DNA from: Ashinkailepas kermadecensis
Taxonomy: Eukaryota; Arthropoda; Thecostraca; Neolepadidae
DNA: 64,000 bases
Direction of reading: 5' to 3'
Assembly: GCA_034440615.1 (NCBI GenBank)
Contig: JAOTOM010004781.1
Location: 323,501 to 387,500 of the forward strand
Shown here: piece after piece, positions 11,936-24,884 of the stretch
Position numbering within the stretch: position 1 is the first letter of the stretch
Layout of the letters: every line of letters begins with the position of its first letter
Translations under genes and position numbers: made by a program
Notes under the pieces: generated by a model
What the model saw: only the letters and a program-made list of their open reading frames with translations
Databases searched by the model: none
What the model was told of the DNA's origin: nothing

Positions 11936-13894
11936 TGTATTACGACGGTACACTCGTGACCTGTTATTGGGGACCCTGTAGGGCACCATATTTGGGTACC
12001 CTTTTCCGGAGTACATTCAAGAAAATTCAAGTCCCTCTTCCTTTTTCGCATCCTACAGTTCTTGTTTTACACACGTCCACCCCTAAAAAAATATCACGCT
12101 ATCCCCTCGACAACCTAAATCTTCGTGAATAGCAGCTGGATAAGAGTAAGAGAGCCGTGCCTGCTTATTCTACACTGTACTACCTTGCATTCCACCTCAT
12201 AGCCTTAAGCCCCGTCCGCTCCTCATGCCTAGGCCTCTCGAACTGCCCATGTACATACTTACGATGTGTGCATGCAAGTGTCATTCATGAGCTATCGGTG
12301 CAGAGGTTCTCGGTATGGATTTGAACTCGCGCTTTATGTCGTGCTCAAACCGATTAGGTGCTCCACGGAACAGTTTCGAAGCACATATTGTGCATTCAGG
12401 CAATGCAGATATCACGTAATCGCTTGTGAATCCCCGCGGCTTCAACTGTGACGTGATTACTGTTTGCAAAGGCTATTAGCCTATCGGCCTCGCCGAATAT
12501 GGGCGCGGATCCAAGGGGATAAGGTGGCAAACTCCCTCGTGCCATCCTTGTGGAGCTTGTATTGCTGCTCATTCAGGGATTTCGATGTATTCTGGCTCTG
12601 AACTATGCTTTGTTTCGATTTCCGTACAAATGTGTTTTTTTTTGTCGGTAGCCCTCCGTGAAGTTTTGGTTCCCCTGGCAAATTTGCCCTACCCTTAGCA
12701 GAAATTCCTGGAGCCGCCCCTGCGCGAACGGCCACGCAGCATGTGCAAACGGCAACAGGAACAAATGAGCACCGGCAAGTATGCAATTACACAAGGTTAT
12801 CATCTACCGCACACAAACTGGAGTCCTTGATCGTTCACTTCCCACCCTCGACACCCCCTCACTTCACCACCTCCCCCATCCCCCATCCTCACGATCTCCG
12901 CATCCTGACTTCAGCTGGGAATTTGAACACGTCACGGTGCTCCAAAACCCACGCGATGTGTGCACGCTATTTCGAGATGGAGTCGCGTTCCGATGCGTGA
13001 CCGTGCAGTCTCGACCACCCCCACGTCCAGGCAGGTGCACTGTGCACTGTGCACGCTTGCACGAAGGGTACGTACGTGTACCGGCGATAACTACCGCCGT
13101 GTGACAGGCGGAAGAGCGCAGACTTCTTCACCGCCGGCGATTCCAGGACTTGAATGCAGCACGCTGCTCGACAGGCCGGAGTGGGAGCGGGTGGGGGTGG
13201 GGGAGTTATTCACGGCAGCAGAATGTCGTCAGTTTCGGACATGGCGGCATGTATTCGACACCAAAGCATGTTCGAAGATATGTGGTCTGCAGCGAATACG
13301 CCTGCGTGCCACCCGAGAGCAGACCTGTTCTCGGGTGACGGGTCCACCTGTGGAGCAATACCCTGGAATTCAGAAATTTAATGGAACAACGACGCCTATC
13401 AGGAACTTGTTTTGACCTCCTGTTGGCGGAGTTTTGACTTCATGAATTGATTTCACTGAACATTTCATTGATGTCCATTTCACAACGTACAATTGTAGTA
13501 GCTGTTTTTTTTTTCATCATAGTCGGTTCCTGCCGCTCTGTGCCATCACAATCTTGATGGGAAATTAGATGTTCCTCTGTCAATATAAACATTTGTCCTT
13601 GCTTTTTACTATCATATCGCCAAATTGCTTCCACATCACCGGGGTTTGACGTCTTCGCCTGCTCCTCTCCACTCTACGAAAAAATGAATTCCAGAACACT
13701 GAGATAGGGCCAAGGCGTCCTTCTGCTGTTCGAGAGCGGTCGGGTGAAGGCCGCCGCGCTGCCAGCCGCGGGTGAAGGCCGAAACCGCCTCACCGCCGAG
13801 CTCCAGACAGGGTCACGAGCTGCGCTCCGCCGCCCGAGGGCAGACGGGGGTCACCGGCCGGCCCGCCGCACTTGCCGCCGTTCCAACCGTCTGC
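11936..13894. other. No recognised gene; one degenerate DNA element
   Basis: Apart from the possible element at 12499-12722 I see no repeats. GC content rises from about 13000. The 151-residue plus-strand frame at 12960-13415 overlaps several other open frames and has no recognisable domain. Confidence 0.45.
12499..12722. mobile_element. Degenerate hAT-like MITE (tentative)
   Basis: The right end CCTGGAGCCGCCCCTG is a typical hAT-like terminus. The left end GGGCGCGGATCCAAGG matches its complement only loosely. No clean 8-bp duplication can be found, so the exact left boundary is a guess. Confidence 0.35.
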
Positions 13895-14530
13895 TGACGT
13901 CACCGTTCCGGGAAAGACTCATCGCCGTCAGCTAGGTCGTCTGGAGCGCACACGGGGCCGCCCGGACATCAGCTGGCGACGCGACATCTCTGTCGATGAC
14001 GTCACCATGCAGCTGACGAGTCGTGTGGAGTGCACACGGGGCCGCCCGGACATCAGCTGGCGACGTGACATCTCTATCGATGACGTCACCATGCAGCTGA
14101 CGAGTCGTGTGGAGTGCACACGGGGCCGCCCGGACATTAGCTGGCGACGTGACATCTCTATCGATGACGTCACCATGCAGCTGACGAGTCGTGTGGAGTG
14201 CACACGGGGCCGCCCGGACATCAGCTGGCGACGTGACATCTCTATCGATGACGTCACCATGCAGCTGACGAGTCGTGTGGAGTGCACACGGGGCCGCCCG
14301 GACATCAGCTGGCGACGTGACATCTCTATCGATGACGTCACCATGCAGCTGACGAGTCGTGTGGAGTGCACACGGGGCCGCCTGGACATTAGCTGGCGAC
14401 GTGACATCTCTGTCGATGACGTCACCATGCAGCTGACGAGTCGTGTGGAGTGCACACGGGGCCGCCCGGACATTAGCTGGCGACGCGACATCTCTGTCGA
14501 TGATGACATCACCGTGAGGCAGCTGTGTGG
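13895..14530. repeat. 84-bp tandem array carrying CRE (TGACGTCA) sites
   Basis: The start CACACGGGGCCGCC recurs at 13949, 14033, 14117, 14201, 14285, 14369 and 14453, exactly 84 bases apart, with few differences between units. The palindrome TGACGTCA (full cAMP-response element) occurs at 13895, 13997, 14081, 14165, 14249, 14333 and 14417. The last unit has GATGACATCA instead. Each unit also has CAGCTGG and CAGCTGACG. Because 84 is a multiple of three and the unit lacks stops, long frames stay open on both strands (13872-14558 plus, 13928-14722 minus). This does not argue for a protein. Confidence 0.95.
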
Positions 14531-15805
14531 AGTGTGTGCTGAGCGTGCCTTCCTATAGATAACAGCGTGCCACGCGATATCGCAACTAATGCAACTAATG
14601 GACAGGGCAGTGCCTAACATGGTGTCGATTCTACCACTTGATATATCACTTGCCATTAATGGTCCACTTGCTACCTGTGAAGCATTTTCGTACGGGGATT
14701 TCAATTGGCAGCATTTCATCAAGCAAAGCGAATATATTAATTGTTTGGGTTGTACGTATGCAAATCACCATCTCCGTATTGATGCTATGCTTTCCCAACA
14801 TGCTAAAATACATCAAAATAAGGGAAAGTAGAATGGCAGAATACGGATGGTCGTGGAGGCGCTGCCGAGCGCTTCTCAGGGCACGTGAATGAAGGCGTTC
14901 GGTGAAAAGTGTGTCGGCGGTCGCTGCCGCTTCCAGAAACGTCGGCATCAGTGGCCCACATCTGCGGCTGAGTTTGGCATCCCACGTCTGAGCGCTGCTG
15001 CCCGCCCGCTCTGCCACTGCCAGTGGCGTCGTCAGAGCGGTAATGGTGCCAATCCGGCTGAAGAGTTTTCAAACTTTTTTTTTCTGTCGTCAGGCGAGAA
15101 TTGTGGCCGACACCGGACACGCGAGGTTCAGCTCTGTTTGATAACGAATCGTGCATTTTGCGGTAGGATTAATTTTGTTTTCCAGGGGAAGAGAGGCTGA
15201 TCGTTATTTGTCATCGGACGAAATATGGTCCCGATTCAAGAGACAAATCAGCAGAATATATGACGAGACGACCAGATGAAAACAGAATGTTTTCATACTA
15301 AGGGAGAGCTAGTGGGGGAGGCGGAGAAGAGTGGAGGTTATTGAGTTTTATAAATCCTCGTTATCTATGGTGAGCCAGGATTCCGATATGTTATCGCTCT
15401 AGCAATATGAAAATCAAATGAATATCCGTTCCTTCCATCCAGGCTGCATGTAATATTTACAAGGTATATACTTCTCAGACATTGGCATTGGCAGGCATGT
15501 TTGAGATCGGTCGTGGACCGGTCAATACATGCTACAGTCTTTGGCGAACTGAAGATGATCGGTTTAGTAACAGCGAGCTATTGTATAGTAGAATGGCCAC
15601 TTTGCTAAACCAATCCCACCAGTGAATTGGTTGATGCAGCGCGGAAAGGCCCTGGGGTTTTCCGTTCATTATCTCCATCTATGTTGCATTAATTGCTTCA
15701 AATAACCAACTATTCTCCTCATGCTGCTATAGTATATGTTAGGTATGCATGCACACAAACGGACGCACATCTACACACATACATATGTATGCATAGAAAT
15801 GCAGC
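14531..15805. other. No recognisable gene
   Basis: Short overlapping frames only. AT content rises towards the (TA)n tract at 15806. Confidence 0.5.
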
Positions 15806-16384
<579 letters not shown>

Positions 16385-16950
16385 AATCAGACGTCTGCGC
16401 ACTGGACACGAGACGGCACACGCGCGCCATTTGGCGTCAAACCGCGGCGCAGACCAAACGCGCACCAACTCAGCCGGCAATCGTAGTACACAAGCCCAGC
16501 TCGCCTGCCGGCCGGGCCGAGGCGACGGCTCGCGGGCGCGTCGAGCCGCCGAGCCGTCGAGCCGCCGAGACCAATCGTACTAACAAACGGCCGGCCGGAC
16601 GGCTGGCGGCGGGGGGGCGGCGGGGCGGGCGTTCTCTGGTCGGCTCGGGTGCTTTCCCATGACAATTATTGGCGCAGCCGGCGCAATTTCGCCGCGCCGC
16701 ATTGCCGTGAGTGTGGACCGAATGGCGGCGGCCGCCGCCAGTGCAGTCGAATGGCCGCGCGGCCGATACGTGAGAGCGGGCGGTCGGCGGCCGTGGGTTT
16801 GTCTGGCGGCCGGCCGCGCCGACCCCGTCTCATTACCCGGTACCGCGTGCACTTAGCGCGCTCATAAATATGCACCAATGTGCTGCGGTGCAGTCGCGCG
16901 CTGCCCGGCGCCGCGATGGCCGGTGTCAGCGGGGCTGTGGAGTGATGCAT
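16385..16950. promoter_or_regulatory. CpG-rich block, possible CpG-island promoter
   Basis: This is a dense CpG segment with many CGCCG, GGCCGG and CGCGCC words. At its right edge a TATA-like CATAAATA (16862) is followed about 25 bases later by GGTGCAGTC, which resembles an initiator. No long downstream exon or splice pattern is convincing, so promoter activity is inference from composition alone. Confidence 0.3.
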
Positions 16951-17584
16951 GTGTGGATACTAGAGGTGGCAAATATCCGAGATTTGGAGGTCAAAGCCCG
17001 GGCCCGGCCGGTCTGATTGTGACCAAACCCGGTTGGGGCCCGGTTAAAATGCACTGAAATCCGATCACCAAGCCAGTGTTTATACATGTTTCTTATATAT
17101 AAAACAGTACTACCGATTGTTTTTATATTTAACTAAGGTCATATAGGCCACTCCACCTTGGAAAATCGCCCACTCACAGAACATGGATTGAAAATAAACC
17201 TCTTATCAAAACTTGTCTTTGTATTGGCAGGTATTGATAGCAACAACATACTGATTGTTGCTATCAACAAGTAGTGAAGATAATTATTGAAGCACTCAGA
17301 TTATCAAGCACAAGCGCACTCATTGCTTACCATCCTCAATCTAAGGGAATATGGAAATGAACACCACCAAGTTTCGATTCATTCAGTGTTGAATAATCTG
17401 TAAAATGCTGCACCATCTCTCTAGTAATCATACCAGACCACTACCAGGTTCATAAATCCAAACTGTGTTATTCTTTATCCATCAAGCATCACGACAATCT
17501 ACTATAAAATCAATAGCAATGGTCCGCCGTATTATCCTTGCTGCATTGCGTTCGTCTTCAGCTTGCACGCCTCGACTCTTGGAT
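16951..17584. other. No recognised gene; one hairpin
   Basis: Mostly AT-rich unique sequence. TTGATAGCAACAA and its exact complement form a 13-bp stem with an 8-nt loop at 17234-17267. Confidence 0.55.
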
Positions 17585-17830
17585 TGTGAACTGCCTCCTG
17601 GGGCCCTTCAAAGGACCCAGGGTCCCTCCATCTGTCTAGAGGCCCTTCACTTTAGCGCAGCCCGGGGCCCTCAACGTTTGTTCGTGAGCACTCTCACTTG
17701 TCTCTGGGGCCCTCGTCATCGACCCGGAGTCCCTTTCGTCGGCCCAGGGGCCTTTGGCATCGGTGGAGGGCCCTTCACGTCGACCCGGGGCCTGCACCGG
17801 TCGCTCGGAGGCCCCCGGAGCACCCGATTG
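17585..17830. repeat. GGCCC keyword array
   Basis: GGGGCCCTTCA, GGAGGCCCTTCA, GGGGCCCTCGT and similar words recur every 15-30 bases with variable filler. The plus-strand frames across it (17465-17899) have no recognisable domain. Confidence 0.55.
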
Positions 17831-17851
17831 CTTGTGGAGGAGGCATTAATC

Positions 17852-18030
17852 CAGAGGCGCAGCCAGGGGGCGGTTCTCCTAGCAACAAAAATGCACTAGC
17901 TGAAATATGAAATTTTGGTATTTTCGTCGTTCAGAACCAAAAATTTTTGGCGCGCTTCGCACGCCGAAAGCATTCTGTTTCGTGACATTTTTTGGGGTTG
18001 GGCCCCCTGAAGATCCTGACTGCACCACTG
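17852..18030. mobile_element. Old hAT-type MITE (179 bp)
   Basis: Left terminus CAGAGGCGCAGCCAGG and the complement of right terminus CAGTGGTGCAGTCAGG match at 13 of 16 positions. The 8-bp flanks are CATTAATC (17844-17851) and CATGAACC (18031-18038), 6 of 8 identical, consistent with a decayed target duplication. There is no coding capacity. Confidence 0.65.
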
Positions 18031-19086
18031 CATGAACCCATGGCCCTAGATCCGCCACAGGGCTTCATATATTGATTAACGATCACTGTTTCCTTATTGC
18101 AGCTTTACTCCGGTGTCGTCAACCGAGTTTTGAGAAATATCAAACGTCTTACTCACTGAAGTTGTTTACTAAGCGTTGCCTGGCAACAAGCGTTGTTGAC
18201 ATTGTTTTTCGGAATGAGGTGAAAGTGAAACCGAATGTTTCTCAGAATAAAGCAACTTTCGACGTACGCTGCGTTGCTTTTATTATTGAATTAGTGTATT
18301 GAATTAGTCGTTAATTATTCCTGAGACACGATGTCCTCTGTCCACCTCGTCGCACCAGACCTCTCTAGACATCTTATCATAGCAATGTTGATGATCAGTC
18401 AAGTTGTCCATGAATGTCGTGAACCTCGAGCACTGCTACCACGCCCACGGCCACTTTTGCTTGGCTGCATCGTTCGCAAATGCAAAATGTCCGACGATAC
18501 ATTGCCGGAGCATGCCTCTGTGCATGCCTCTGTGCGCCTTGGTGCAGCGACCTTCCCTCGGCGGCCCGCTGGACGCATCCCAGCGCGTGCTTCGGTGCAA
18601 TTGACCAGCCGTCTGCCCCCCTCCCCCCCCTGTGACATCCGGAACACTCACCCTCCCTCCCTCCCCGCGCCTGCTTTCGAGAGCCGCTTGCAGCACGCCT
18701 GAGCGGCATCGGCTTTCATGGCAGTCAGTCATTGGGCGGCAGCTGGCTGCACATCGAGCCAGTCACATGATTTCAATTTGCCCGGCACAAAGGTAGATGG
18801 CAACCGGCATTAAGCAACCTCAGACATCGGAGTCGGTCATTTTCTGGCCGTCTGTGCCGCCGGCGAGCCTCGCTGGTCCGCGGCGCGTCCAGGCCGGCTG
18901 ACGGAGGAGGTCGCGTGGCGTTCTGGGAGGTCGCGAGGGTAGGTCAGGCGGGCGAGGGCGGTCTAAGATGGCGACCGCGTCAGACCTGGTCACCGCTGTG
19001 AAAGGAGACGCGACTCCGATTCGAGACAGCACACAGCTGTGGTGCACGCTGGCAACTCTGGTCCTGCGCTGGACACGAGGCCGGCT
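18031..19086. other. No recognised gene; GC-rich from about 18500
   Basis: Many overlapping frames appear on both strands in GC-rich DNA, none with a recognisable domain. CTCCCTCCCT-type runs occur near 18640. Confidence 0.45.
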
Positions 19087-19134
19087 GACGTGTGACGTGA
19101 CGTGTGACGTGACGTGTGACGTGGCGTGTGATGT
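19087..19134. repeat. 12-bp GTGTGACGTGAC tandem repeat
   Basis: Four near-perfect units. Each contains TGACGT, the half-site of a CRE. Confidence 0.85.
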
Positions 19135-19365
19135 GACCAGGCTGAGACGCTACGTGCTGTGCAGTATCGAGACGGTGAGACGTGCCGTGACGTGACCGGT
19201 CTGTGACGTGACGAGTCAGTGGGGGGGGGGAGGTACCACACGGACAGCCGGGCCTGGAGCCGCCGTGCACCAGGCGCACACTGCCGGCTGGTTTCGGGGC
19301 GTCGGGCCCGGTGGCCAGCGTTCGGGGAACGGCGCACCACATCACCGCCAATAACGAGTGGCGGA

Positions 19366-19400
19366 CACGACCGCCGCCGCCGCCGCCGCCGCCGCCGCTG
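19366..19400. repeat. (CCG)n trinucleotide run
   Basis: About nine to ten uninterrupted CCG units within a GC-rich stretch. Confidence 0.9.
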
Positions 19401-19454
19401 CCGACACGGTGGTGTGAACACACACCGAGCCGGCCGTGGCCCTCGGGTGGTGGC

Positions 19455-19560
19455 CGCACCACCCAGGTCACCGGTTGGGCCACACCTGAGGTCACCGGCT
19501 GACGTCATGCCTGAGGTCACTGGTTGACTTCATGCCTGAGGTCATGCCCAGGATCACGGG
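19455..19560. repeat. Degenerate repeat with AGGTCA half-sites
   Basis: CAGGTCACCGG, GAGGTCACCGG, GAGGTCACTGG and GAGGTCATG recur at about 25-30-base steps. A perfect TGACGTCA lies at about 19500. AGGTCA is the nuclear-receptor half-site, but any function is speculative. Confidence 0.6.
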
Positions 19561-19724
19561 CCGGGTCACACTCAGGGGCACTGACTGGCTCTCACTTGAG
19601 GCCTCATCAGCAGTGAAAAGCTTGCGTTTATCGTGTGTCGCTTACCTGGCTCTTAATCGATAAATACTCAACAATTATGTTTTCGGAGCATTATCCCTTG
19701 TACAAATGTTCTAGTTCTGCCTTA

Positions 19725-20123
<399 letters not shown>

Positions 20124-20706
20124 CAGGGGCGCCGCCACGAATTTTTGGCTGGGGGGTCAGGCTCCACAGTTCAGCAACGACCTATGGGGTCCAATGTCCG
20201 GTGAGCGGGGGGGGGGGGGGATGGAGAGAGCAAAGCTTGGTGTGTACAGCCAACCAGTCAAAAACAATAAACTGGGAACACTTCATGCTTTATCCATGAA
20301 CAGCAACTCTGCATTGATAATCATAGCCACTTTTCTACCATTGCCCCGGATTCGGCGACAAGCGTAACATTCCCCGACTATGGCAACATTTTCAGCATTC
20401 AGAAGGGTAGACTTGACTCGTACATCATCGACTGCATCAGCGACACCGATGCGGACTAGATAAATTCAGCAACTGCCACGAGGAATTCATACCTACAAAC
20501 ATACAACTGTTCGTGAGGAATGAAAGCAAAATGCTACAACGTTCTTCGAAATAAAAATTGGCGCTCCCGTCCCAGGCAAAGCACAAAATCAGGTAACGTA
20601 CCGCGACACGTCGGCAGTTCAATCAAGCAATCTGAAATTAGAGGGCTCATAAACAAACTGGAGCTCCCGCTGCCGCCGTGACACACGCGCGCCACTCGCC
20701 AGTCCT

Positions 20707-22843
20707 TTACGCGAGCCCGAACACCCGCTCTCGCCCAGGGTTCTGACGGATGAAGGCAGCCGCGACCTGGTCGACATCCACGCGAGTCAGGCGGTCGCGG
20801 TGGACGTGGCACACAGCTACCGCGTTGAGGCGCGCCTGCCCCATTGTGGCGCGCAGCCATGTCTTCAGCCGGCGGAGCGCACTGAAGCTGCGCTCAGCCG
20901 TGGCGGAGCTGGCCGGCAGGGTGAGGAGCAGGCGCGTCAGCTTCACTGCGTCCGGGAACATCTTGCGTGTGGGCTCATCCAGGTTCCGGATTATATCTGC
21001 CGCTTCTTCGAGGCTTTCCGGCCGCCTGTTTTTAAACAGGACGCGCAGCTGCGGCGCCAGGTCAGCAGCTGACAGCTCCGCTGACCAGGGAGAGCTGCTC
21101 AGAAACTCTCTGAGGCCTGCGGCGCCACCGTCAGCCAGCAGCGCCTGCTCCGCCTTGGCGTGATGCTTGACGCCTTCCTGGTCCAGGCGGTCACTCAGCT
21201 GGATGCAGGCGGTGTCGATGGCCAGCAGCAGCTCTCGCCGTAGGTACTGCTGGATGTTAGCTGGCTCGTCTGGTTCACCGCCGTCGCCGTCGGCGTTGCT
21301 GGCTGAAGCGCGCTTCTCCCGCGGCAGCACGATGGGCACGTCGCCTGATCCCTTCACCTGCTGCAGGCACTCCTGGATGGCTTCGTCCGCCCCGTCGCGC
21401 TGAGCCTGCAGCTGCTGCTTGGCGGACTCGGCTCCACGCAGAAGCTGGGAGACAGTGCAGCGGGAGCCCTGGACGCAGCGGTTAAGCCGGTCCAAAGGCG
21501 ACAGCACTGCACGCGCCAGGTGGAGCGCCAGCAGGGTTGACTCCTTGCGCAGCTGGGCGTGAAGGCCCGCCGCTCTCGCCGCCACGTGGCTGCGACCAGC
21601 GCCCAGCTCCGCCACCGTGGCCAGTACCTCGCTGTACTGCTTGATGGCAGCATCCACTGCCTGTAGCCGCACTGTCCACCTCGTGGGGCAGAGCGGCCGC
21701 AGCTTCCTTGGCACCTCCTCCCCCTTGCCCACGCACAGCTGCCGGAACTTCTCCCGGAAGGTGAGGGACTGGCCGAAGAGGCGCCCCAGCTCGTTCAGTG
21801 TGTAGAGGGCATTGCGGATCAGCTGGGAGGCGTCGGCGCTCTCCTTCGCCACTAGGTTGATGCAGTGGGCGCCGCAGTGGACAAAGAGCGCTGCTGGCTG
21901 TTTGCCGGGCAGGATGGCTTAGGCGCCGCGGAAACCTCCCGCCATGTTTGCGGCCCCATCGAAAGTGAGGCCGCGAAGGCCAGCCAGGGGAGGTTCATGC
22001 GCTGAAGCGAGTCCTCGATGATGCGCGCCAGAGCAGCACCCGTCGTCGACGGCGTCTCGTGAAACCCCACGAACTCCTCGTGGACTTGGAGGGCCTTGTC
22101 TGAATACCGGATGCACACCGACTGCTGCTCGTGGCCGCTGAGGTCTTGGGTGCCGTCGACGATCACGGAGTAGCAGAGGTCGCCGGCCGCACTGTCTTGG
22201 ATCTCCGTGATGATCTCTCGCAGCACCTGATGACTGGCGAGCAGCAGCAGCTCATTCTGACAGTCTGACTGCGTGAATCGCTCCCTTCTTTGCAGCCACT
22301 GCTGTAGCTCGGGGCAGTCGGCGGCTCGCAGCTGCAGCAGCTCGTTGCCCTGGTCCTGTTCATGCCCTCTGAGGGCCAGACCCTGTCTGCCCAGGTACAC
22401 GAGGCTGGTGATTATCTTCACGAGGCAGGCCCTGTTGGTCTGCTGCTGGCGCTGATTGGCCGTCTGAATGACGTCTGCGATCGGGCGGCTCGCAGTTGGG
22501 AGGTTGTCCCCGTGATCTGTGGAGATGGCGTGCTGCTTAAGCTTCTCCAGCGCCTTCTTCCAGTTGTTGAAGCCGCCAGCCCAGAAGCCAGGTTTCTGAG
22601 CTGGGTTGGCGGTGCCGCGCTCGTGCGCGCGGACGCAGTAGAAACAGAATACTTTTCCACGGACGGGGTCGAAGTGCAGCCATGGGTACTGCTGGTACCA
22701 GTGATCATGGAAGACCACAGTCTTGCCTTGAAGCACCTGCTTAGGGATCGTCTTAGCTGGCGGCTGATTTGGCGTCTCTAAATCCAGGAGGCGCCATGGC
22801 GACTGCTGCGGCGATGATGTTGAGTCACGACTGAGACCAGGAT
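20707..22843 (-). pseudogene. hAT transposase, main exon (TTF-type finger / DUF4371 / dimerisation domain)
   Basis: This is a cut-and-paste transposase of the TTF-finger, ZMYM1-like hAT branch. From the N-terminus it shows a TTF-type zinc finger (WYQQYPWLHF and CFYC), the first catalytic Asp in VDGTQDLSGHEQ, the second in TFDGAANMAGG, and near the C-terminus the hAT dimerisation domain with the Glu in SSATAERSFSALRRLKTWL. Family order and spacing are normal. Two lesions break it: a frameshift around 21975-21995, just before the second Asp, and an in-frame TAA at 21919-21921. The start at 22843 is set by a strong acceptor (pyrimidine tract then CAG at 22844-22846). The ATG at 22967 would lie in the intron. 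The last residues run to 20707 in the dimerisation frame. The lesions look like decay after insertion. Confidence 0.93.
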
Positions 22844-23547
22844 CTGGAAGAAAAGGAGGAGGAAGGGCATACAAATGGCCAGAAAATGGATGTGTGGAAA
22901 AATCACTCGCGTCGAACGCAAGTTTTGGACGACGAGATGGTGTTCCTTCATTGACCACTGGTTTCACAACTCTAGCTATAGCTCCAGCACAACTTCAGCA
23001 CAACTCCAAAGAAAATCCCAAGAAACTTTGCGAGCGGAAAGCCAAGAAACTGGTTACGCTAAACCAGTTTCTCAGCTAGGAAACTGGTTTAGAGCAAATG
23101 GTTTCCTAGCTAGGAACCGGCATTGATTTGCCCCCAAAATTTGGCTCTGAACAGGGGCCTAAAATACTGTTCGGAAGTGAGATGAGTTCAAGTTTCAGAG
23201 CACTTCCAAGCACAAACAATCCCATTTTACCTTTCGACCTTACATACATTTGATTTGACGGCAAGTAGGTCCAGTTGCTCATACAAGGGACGATCGTTTC
23301 TGTGTTTCTATGCATCGCACCATTTATCAAAAAAGGGAAAAGATGAAAGTGGGAATCAATCGATACAAAAATGAAAGATCTGAAAGCGAAAATAGGGTTT
23401 ACCTTCGAACCCAGTGAAAAGGCACTGGGTACTAGGGGAGGGTACCTGAGGGGCCAATATCTCACTTAAAAAAGGAAAAAATGAACATTTTCATATCGAG
23501 ACAACAACAGCACCATAGAATGGGCGACAGGTGTGTTATGAACTCAC

Positions 23548-23653
23548 CAGTGCAGGCGCGCTTGGAGGGTGGAGGTGTAACAGGAGCTGAGGCTCCGGTG
23601 GAGGAGGATGACGTGGCAGCTGGACGAGGGACTAGTGAGGCTGACTGTGGCTC
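23548..23653 (-). pseudogene. hAT transposase, upstream exon (predicted)
   Basis: On the minus strand an acceptor (TTCACCACTTCCCAG) precedes a 106-base open segment rich in Ser, Pro and Thr, ending ..PPPSKRACT plus one base. A canonical donor GTGAGT follows. Its phase joins correctly to the main exon at 22843, completing an Asp codon across the junction. It would encode part of the low-complexity N-terminal tail before the zinc finger. A still earlier exon with the start codon should lie between about 23660 and 28100 but I cannot place it. The intron (22844-23547) is ordinary in length. Confidence 0.6.
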
Positions 23654-23904
23654 CTGGGAAGTGGTGAAACATATGTGAGTTGGAAAGTTGACAGAAAAGT
23701 TAACAGGGGTAGGTGAGGCAGATCACATGGGGGCATCTGAGTTCTCCCAACTTCCCTGCCTGAGTGCACCACTGGCAGTTTTGTGTGCATATATGCAGCC
23801 TTTATGGCGCATGCGACTGTTTAGACCCATTAATGGGCCATGGCCTTTGGTTTCTCAACCCTAGACATGATGACAGTGATAAAACTGATCTGGTACCTAC
23901 ATAC

Positions 23905-24170
23905 AGCAGTGCAGCCAGGAAATTTGTAAGGGGGGGAGTGGGTGGGGCTAACACAAAAGGGGCCCCGACAGTGCTAGATGGGCCCATCTCCCAGGGAGGC
24001 CCAGGCCTCTATGTCTCCCCATCAATGACTCAGCAACCAGGGGGGTGGGGGGTGCATTCCCGACATTTTGGAGGGGCCCGGCGGCTTCCCTTCCAAAACT
24101 CACCTTCTTAGAAAAAAAAAGATCGGATGTCCATGGTGACAGCAAGTCTCAGGCAGTAGGTGGCTATTAG
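23905..24170. repeat. Possible further DNA-element terminus
   Basis: CAGTGCAGCCAGGAAATT followed by a G run at 23909 looks like a hAT-type left end. Matching right terminus and duplication were not found, so it may be a solo remnant inside the larger hAT element. Confidence 0.3.
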
Positions 24171-24884
24171 GAGACACCCAGTGGCGTCGCCACGAAATTC
24201 TTCCAGGGGGGGCAATGTTGATAGGGGGCCTCCTGCTCCCCGAAAAGGGGCCTCCACTGTGTTAGGGCCTCCTCTTGCTTTTTAGGCTCTTAGTATGGTT
24301 CCCGAATGGGAACATGATTTCATATTGATGTCTTGTTTGTTCTTGGCATGGTATATAATTTACGCAAAGCGCAATAGCAATAATTTTTTTTTTCGCTGAG
24401 AACCGAGCCATACCAGGGTATAAATAAGCAAATGTAGATAAATACGTCAGTGCCAAAACAAACCAATATCTTTATGCTTTATCGACGAGAAGAATCTTCC
24501 CGCTGGCCTCTAGATTGTAGCGAGGTGGTGGGGCTCGTGCTGAGCATATCTTAAAGATTTCTCCCATTGATCAACCCACTTCTTTGTTCACCAAGTTGAA
24601 CTGAATATAGCTAGGTTCATCACTACTGTTAGTCATTCCCACCAGCTTGATCGCATAAACAAACTTAAACGATCATTTCTCAGTCCCAGGACAACAATTT
24701 CACGAAGGTGACAACGAGAAGTGGATTGAATTGGTTTTCTGATCGTCATCTTAGGGATTTATTAATTCTTTTCATAACATTTGGTGCTGGCTGCAAGGCA
24801 CTTGGCACAGAAGCTAAAATAATAAATACTCCGCGAATAAATTCACGGCAAGAACAAGCATTGAACAACCATGCATCAATGGCA

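Noticed and set aside
13872..14722. 228-residue plus frame and 264-residue minus frame as repeat proteins
   Set aside because: Both arise because the 84-bp unit is a multiple of three without stops. Opposite strands are open at once and no start context or domain is seen.
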